64,000 nt of DNA, taken from NCBI GenBank assembly GCA_039566865.1, contig CM076959.1, forward strand, positions 17,468,501 to 17,532,500. The letters run 5' to 3'. The notes below the pieces were generated by a model. The model worked only from the letters and a program-made list of their open reading frames with translations, was not told the DNA's origin and did no database searches. Origin of the DNA: Aurelia coerulea. Taxonomy: Eukaryota; Cnidaria; Scyphozoa; Semaeostomeae; Ulmaridae. Position 1 is the first letter of the stretch. Each line of letters starts with the position of its first letter. Shown piece by piece: positions 61,401-64,000 of the stretch. The position numbers were made by a program, and so were the translations under genes.

Positions 61401-63407
61401 AACTGCAAAATTGGTAAATTTTTGCCTTGATGTGCATGGCTTCTTCTTGATGACAATGTCAATGCAAAATGGAAGCCCTTTCTCGAGAAGAAGGCTCAAC
61501 TTCGAACAATACCGCAATTTTAGGCCCAAAAAATAAGAAACTGATTAAGAAACTTTTACTACTAAAACACCGAAATTTTCATGCGAAATTAAGAAACTTT
61601 TAGTACTAAGTGCTGATCCAAGTTTCTTATAAAAAAAAAAACGTGTAATCTGCTAAGTCAGGTAGATTGGTTAGTTTAGAGGATATTTCAAAGGAAAAGT
61701 CAATAATAGAGGGAAAATTTCGGTGTTTTAGTAGTAAAAGTTTCTTAATTAGTTTCTTATTTGTTTGGGCTTAAAATTGCGGTATTGTTCGCAGTTGAGC
61801 CTTCTTCTCGACAAAGGGCTTCCATTTTGCATTGACATTGTCATCAAGAAGAGGCCATGCACATCAAGGCAAAAATTTACCAATTTTGCAGTTAAAAGTC
61901 AAGAAAAGACGAAGGTACCTTTGTTAGAGAAACATAGAATAAAAGAGACATACAGAAATAAAGTTTTAGAGTTTCTTAACTGTTCTTGAGCGTAGTACTA
62001 GAGTTTCTTAATTTTTTGGTCACCGTAGTACTAGTTTCTTATAAACCAGTTTCTTATAAAAAAAACATATAATATCATTCATTGATCAACTGTCTTTGGA
62101 GACTTGCTTTGTTGCGCTGTCCATATCAAAAGAGGGTCCTGTAGGGACTTCATAACACTATTTTCCAGTCACATAAAGCAGGGCCGCCGAGCGGGGCAGG
62201 GGACAATTTTCCCCAGGGTCTAGGGGGCCACATAAAGTAAAATACTCCCCTGTCTTCTGCCCGCTTCGCTTACAGGGGGCCTAATTTCACAGTTTTGTCC
62301 CTGGGACTCCAAAACCTCTCGGCGGCCCTGCTGCACACAATTATTGAAAATTCCAGTTATTTTTCAAGAAGAGAAGTCTCTTGGTTTGTTGTTGGTTTGA
62401 GTCCCAGTTCATTAAATCCAAGTAACTTCCACTTCCCATAATCTAAGCCCGGGTTCCAGTCGATCGATAGAAAGTACTTACTAGCCCGTGTTCCAGACTA
62501 CTAGATAGACTAGGACACATGCTGACAGGATTCCAGTCATGTTGCATTATTCCACGTCTTTATTTCGCATTTTATTACCCTCTGGGTGCCAGACCCGGGG
62601 GGGTACATGACTTGAGGATGGACGGGGGTCTGCCGCCCGGTTTTCAGAAAGCTACCCTCTTCTAATTACCGAAACTTGCTTTTGATACCCATTTCTATGA
62701 TGAATTTTGGCGGAAAACTGCCCATTTTAACCATTTTTTGCGAATTTCAGCGAAACCCCACCCATGTTTATGGAAAATTTGCTGAAAAAGGACCCTTGTT
62801 TAGAGAATTTTAGGCCCAAAAACCCACCCATATGGGCGGCACATACCCGTACCCTAAATATGTTATGTACCCCCCCCGGGGTGCCAGAGCCTGGAAGTAG
62901 TTTACCCTTTTAGGACTAGAAACCTTATAAATCAACTGCAAGAAAACCCCGTTATTGGCAAATCAAATTTACTACCCCATTCTGGAGAGTCTTGACCCTC
63001 TACCAACACCAACAAACTGTACAAACTTTCTATGTATGATGTAAGATTTAGCCATATGAAATTAGAAATTAGATGCAACATAAATTTAGGAAAGAATAAG
63101 TCTAATTCGAGGTGTACAAATGTAATCTGAAAACACCCCCAATTTTAAATGGTAGGGATAACATTAAAAGGTCAGTGCAACCTTGCTTCCATAATGGTCC
63201 CTCTAAAGGTGTCGTTGAAAGGGAAATTTTCAGAAAAGAAAAGAAAAACTTTTGACTGCGTAGCACAAAACATTGAGCCCCAGATGACGTATTTCCGTGT
63301 TATCAACAAATCCCATCAAAACATTTCCCATCAAAATTTAAATCAAACCAAACACTAACAAAATCGTTTCAAACTCACCAGATCTGTGGAAGCGTCGTAC
63401 AAAACAT
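52447..63407 (-). CDS. MOB2: MOB2-like kinase activator, complete five-exon gene
   Basis: Exons 63379-63407, 57638-57819, 56318-56411, 53931-54055 and 52447-52679 (TGA 52449-52447) join in phase to 220 aa. The start MFCTTLPQI is the first ATG after an in-frame TGA. Residues 60-100 (DTNEWLATNTLSFYNHINQI, then YSTITDYCTSSTCNTV) match the Mob domain. Zinc ligands are C89, C94 (CX4C), H168 and H173 (HX4H). WVDDRGKKIRMSAHQYVELV, TFPTKY and LLHLNTIFVHFMYF are closer to MOB2 than to MOB1, MOB3 or MOB4, although the sequence is diverged (human MOB2 is ~237 aa). MOB2 proteins bind the N-terminal regulatory region of NDR (STK38/STK38L) kinases and modulate them, acting in cell-cycle and morphogenesis control. 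The introns are 1.4-5.6 kb and contain several elements. Confidence 0.92.
53234..53536. mobile_element. 303-bp piggyBac-like MITE flanked by TTAA, copy 2
   Basis: AGGGGCTCCGTCGCCAAATT and TTTGGTGACGGAGCCCCT ends; TTAA at 53230-53233 and 53537-53540. In a MOB2 intron. An internal GGTGGCTTGGGTGAAGC matches copy 1 inverted. Confidence 0.9.
54398..54476. repeat. ~79-bp imperfect hairpin
   Basis: CTCGTTCTGGTTTGCTC and GAGCAAACCAGAACGGG are inverted around ~40 bp. Confidence 0.7.
54654..54908. mobile_element. ~255-bp foldback element
   Basis: TATATAGAAGCTTTTATGAG, GAAATTCTAGACGTG and TTTAATTAAGGGAGGGCGT return inverted as AACGCCCTTCC...CTTAATTAAA and CTCATATAAGCTTTATATA. It abuts the element at 54911. 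Confidence 0.8.
54911..55489. mobile_element. 579-bp TA-flanked TIR element (CCGGTGACCCAGAAAAAAGT ends)
   Basis: CCGGTGACCCAGAAAAAAGT, GACCCAACGCAATCTGTTAT and the mirrored ATAACACACTGCGTTGGGCC, ACTTTTTTCTGAGTCACCCAG. TA on both sides. Looks like a distant relative of the CCGGGTGTCCC group. Confidence 0.82.
55702..56224. mobile_element. Complete 523-bp family A foldback with perfect 9-bp TSD
   Basis: AGCATAGGTTCCAAATC ... GATTTGGAACCTATGCT, flanked by GGCCTGAAT at 55693-55701 and 56225-56233. MOB2 intron, ~95 bp from an exon border. Confidence 0.92.
56575..57390. mobile_element. ~800-bp foldback with ~300-bp arms, second copy
   Basis: The left arm (minus sense: GTTTGATTGACACCTCATTC, AAAGCGATTAGCGACTG) and right arm (GAATCGCTTTGAATTCAGGT, GTCAACAAAAGCAA) resemble 13660-14370. 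An extra partial left arm (56830-57105) makes it a nested or duplicated foldback. It lies between MOB2 exons 2 and 3. Confidence 0.7.
57403..57630. mobile_element. Partial family A relative
   Basis: GTACTTTGCTGTAAA, TTGATATCTTGATTTTTTTC, AAATCCTAAACCA and TCATGAAGGTCTACAATATG follow the interior of 32707-33224 in order. It ends right at the MOB2 exon 2 donor. Confidence 0.6.
57983..58585. mobile_element. 603-bp TA-flanked TIR element (CCGGGTGTCCCAAA ends, ~190-bp arms)
   Basis: CCGGGTGTCCCAAACAAATG, TATACAGATTTGGTT and the mirrored AACCAAATCCGTATACA, TTTTTTTGGGACACCCGG. The arms continue through TCCTCAATAGTTAACTTGAA / TTCAAGTTAACTATCGAGGA. Same ends but a different interior from 24251 and 36798. 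Confidence 0.85.
59085..59475. repeat. ~197-bp tandem duplication
   Basis: GATGGTTTCAT, GAGTTGCCATTGGCAAG, AGTCCAAAGTTCATCAAGGT, CCAGGCCCTGGAAAACATGC and AGCACACAAGAAACGAATCT occur in the same order twice. MOB2 intron 1. Confidence 0.88.
59652..59905. mobile_element. ~254-bp TIR element (CTACAATCYTGGCCA family), copy 2
   Basis: Inverted relative to 21412-21662: CTACAATCCTAGCCAAAAG on the left, TATTTTGGCCAAGATTGTAG on the right; the interior carries the same G/C runs. Confidence 0.82.
60259..61105. mobile_element. ~847-bp TIR element (GGTGCGACCTCTACGGGG ends)
   Basis: GGTGCGACCTCTACGGGG, then AAATTGAAGAAAGGACAA on the left; TTTGGTCCTTTCCTCAATTT, then CCCCGTAGAGGTCGCACC on the right (~40-bp arms). 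The interior has no long frame. Only one copy in the window. Confidence 0.75.
61226..62065. mobile_element. ~840-bp giant palindrome with ~350-bp arms
   Basis: Left arm ~61226-61585, spacer ~61586-61711, right arm ~61712-62065. The arms start with repeated (TT)AAGAAACT and AGTACTA words (AGAAACTAGTACTACG, AGAAACTCTAGTACTACG) and contain the same open segment: 74 codons on the minus strand (61529-61305) and on the plus strand (61765-61989), both with GLPFCIDIVIKK, CTSRQKFTNFAVKSQEKT and RNKVLEFLNCS. Neither has an ATG at its start. MOB2 intron 1. Confidence 0.85.
62178..62331. mobile_element. 154-bp TIR element (GCAGGGCCGCCGAG ends)
   Basis: GCAGGGCCGCCGAGCGGGG and CTCGGCGGCCCTGC are inverted. 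GC-rich, short. No clear target duplication; ends of this kind are often hAT-like. Confidence 0.7.
62594..62880. mobile_element. 287-bp G-run-ended element, copy 2, with 8-bp TSD
   Basis: Inverted copy of 8083-8374. GTGCCAGA at 62586-62593 and 62881-62888 is a perfect 8-bp duplication, the length typical of hAT elements. Confidence 0.87.
62889..63378. other. Start of MOB2 intron 1; nothing seen
   Basis: No repeat or exon recognised in this stretch. Confidence 0.4.
63379..63407 (-). CDS. MOB2: MOB2-like first coding exon
   Basis: ATG TTT TGT ACG ACG CTT CCA CAG ATC TG, donor GTGAGT. It joins exon 2 (57819) in phase to give ...QIWRNRLGAS. The N-terminal region of MOB2 proteins varies, so the assignment rests on the splice phase, the strong donor and the absence of a better candidate. 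Confidence 0.6.
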
Positions 63408-64000
63408 GATGATGCGTTTGTGTGTGTGGTTTCAAATCAAAACAACAATAAAACAGGCCTAGGCCATCTATAAAAGAATATCCCCTCTTCATCGGCGATG
63501 AAAGTTGTGCAGGAGCATGATAACAGCTAAGAAAACATCCAGGGCTGATAACCAACTAGGACGTCAAACCATAGCAACACAAATGACTGAAAGTTAACGC
63601 AGCACTGAGACTGACAATGTTCCAACGGGGGTCATGTGAAGTTAACATCCGCGATCTTAGATTATTTGCTGGGCGAATGCGGAAGCTGGTTTAGATGGTC
63701 CGGTCCATGGGGGCGATTATGATGCACCTGCCGCTAAATAGACGTACGTCATGAAACGAGCCCTGCAGGCCAACATAGCACAGAGCTACGTGCTTGCTGC
63801 AGTTCATATGCTTTTGAGTAGTACTTAAATGTATGAAAACCATCTTTCAAATGAAACAGAAAATATAGAAATACGACTGTTTGTGCGCTAAACGTTTCGA
63901 TTAAAAGTCTTTTCCAGTATATTACAAATCTGATAAAAAATCAGATTAAAACTATTGAACGAATACAAGGAATCACGTCGTTAAGTCTAGTTCGCACGCC
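63408..64000. other. 5' leader and upstream region of the MOB2-like gene; RFX-like half-site
   Basis: On the minus strand GTTGCTATGG at about 63578-63569 resembles an X-box half-site bound by RFX factors. The transcription start is not identifiable. Nothing else supported to the window end. Confidence 0.3.

Noticed and set aside
61305..61989. Twin 74-codon frames as independent genes
   Set aside because: Both begin at TTG rather than ATG and are mirror copies within one palindrome.
1..64000. Bacterial-type features (operons, ribosome binding sites, insertion sequences)
   Set aside because: Spliced genes, LINE remnants and satellites show this is eukaryotic nuclear DNA.

Overview
The window looks like gene-sparse, repeat-rich, AT-rich DNA of an animal, most likely a marine invertebrate. 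I favour a cnidarian or another early-branching or deuterostome lineage, but the sequence alone does not fix the species. Long single-exon reading frames are absent. The real coding sequence is in many very small exons with GT-AG borders, separated by introns full of short DNA transposons, foldback elements and LINE remnants.

Three host genes can be rebuilt by hand, with reading frame and splice phase kept through each exon chain. (1) On the minus strand, 47692 down to 22668, 29 coding exons (one only 11 nt) encode a ~597-residue HORMAD/Hop1-type meiotic axis protein: HORMA domain, C4HC3 PHD finger, winged helix, acidic and helical tail, and a basic C-terminal tail that may be a closure motif. 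(2) On the minus strand, 63407 down to 52447, five exons encode a complete 220-residue MOB2-like kinase activator with the CX4C...HX4H zinc site. (3) On the plus strand, roughly 4414 to 12194, a chain of small phase-compatible exons ends in a stop codon. Its product is unrecognised; its N-terminal part weakly resembles a shugoshin-type coiled coil.

Layout. 1-4.4 kb: foldback elements, a LINE fragment captured between long inverted repeats, a tRNA-like sequence and a minisatellite. 4.4-12.2 kb: plus-strand gene with foldbacks in its introns. 12.2-16.6 kb: foldbacks and a G/C-rich foldback. 16.6-20.7 kb: two adjacent satellite arrays, one with 171-bp monomers and one with ~173-175-bp monomers showing two-monomer periodicity. 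20.7-22.7 kb: one TIR element and a 152-bp tandem repeat running into the HORMAD stop codon. 22.7-48.7 kb: HORMAD gene, introns loaded with TIR elements and LINE 3' ends. 48.7-52.4 kb: intergenic foldbacks and a LINE end. 52.4-63.4 kb: MOB2-like gene, with an ~840-bp palindrome in its first intron.

Many elements can be assigned to a superfamily type by their target-site duplications: 9-10 bp (Mutator-like), TTAA (piggyBac-like), TA (Tc1/mariner/pogo-like), TAA (Harbinger-like) and 8 bp (hAT-like). No transposase gene is visible, so all appear non-autonomous.
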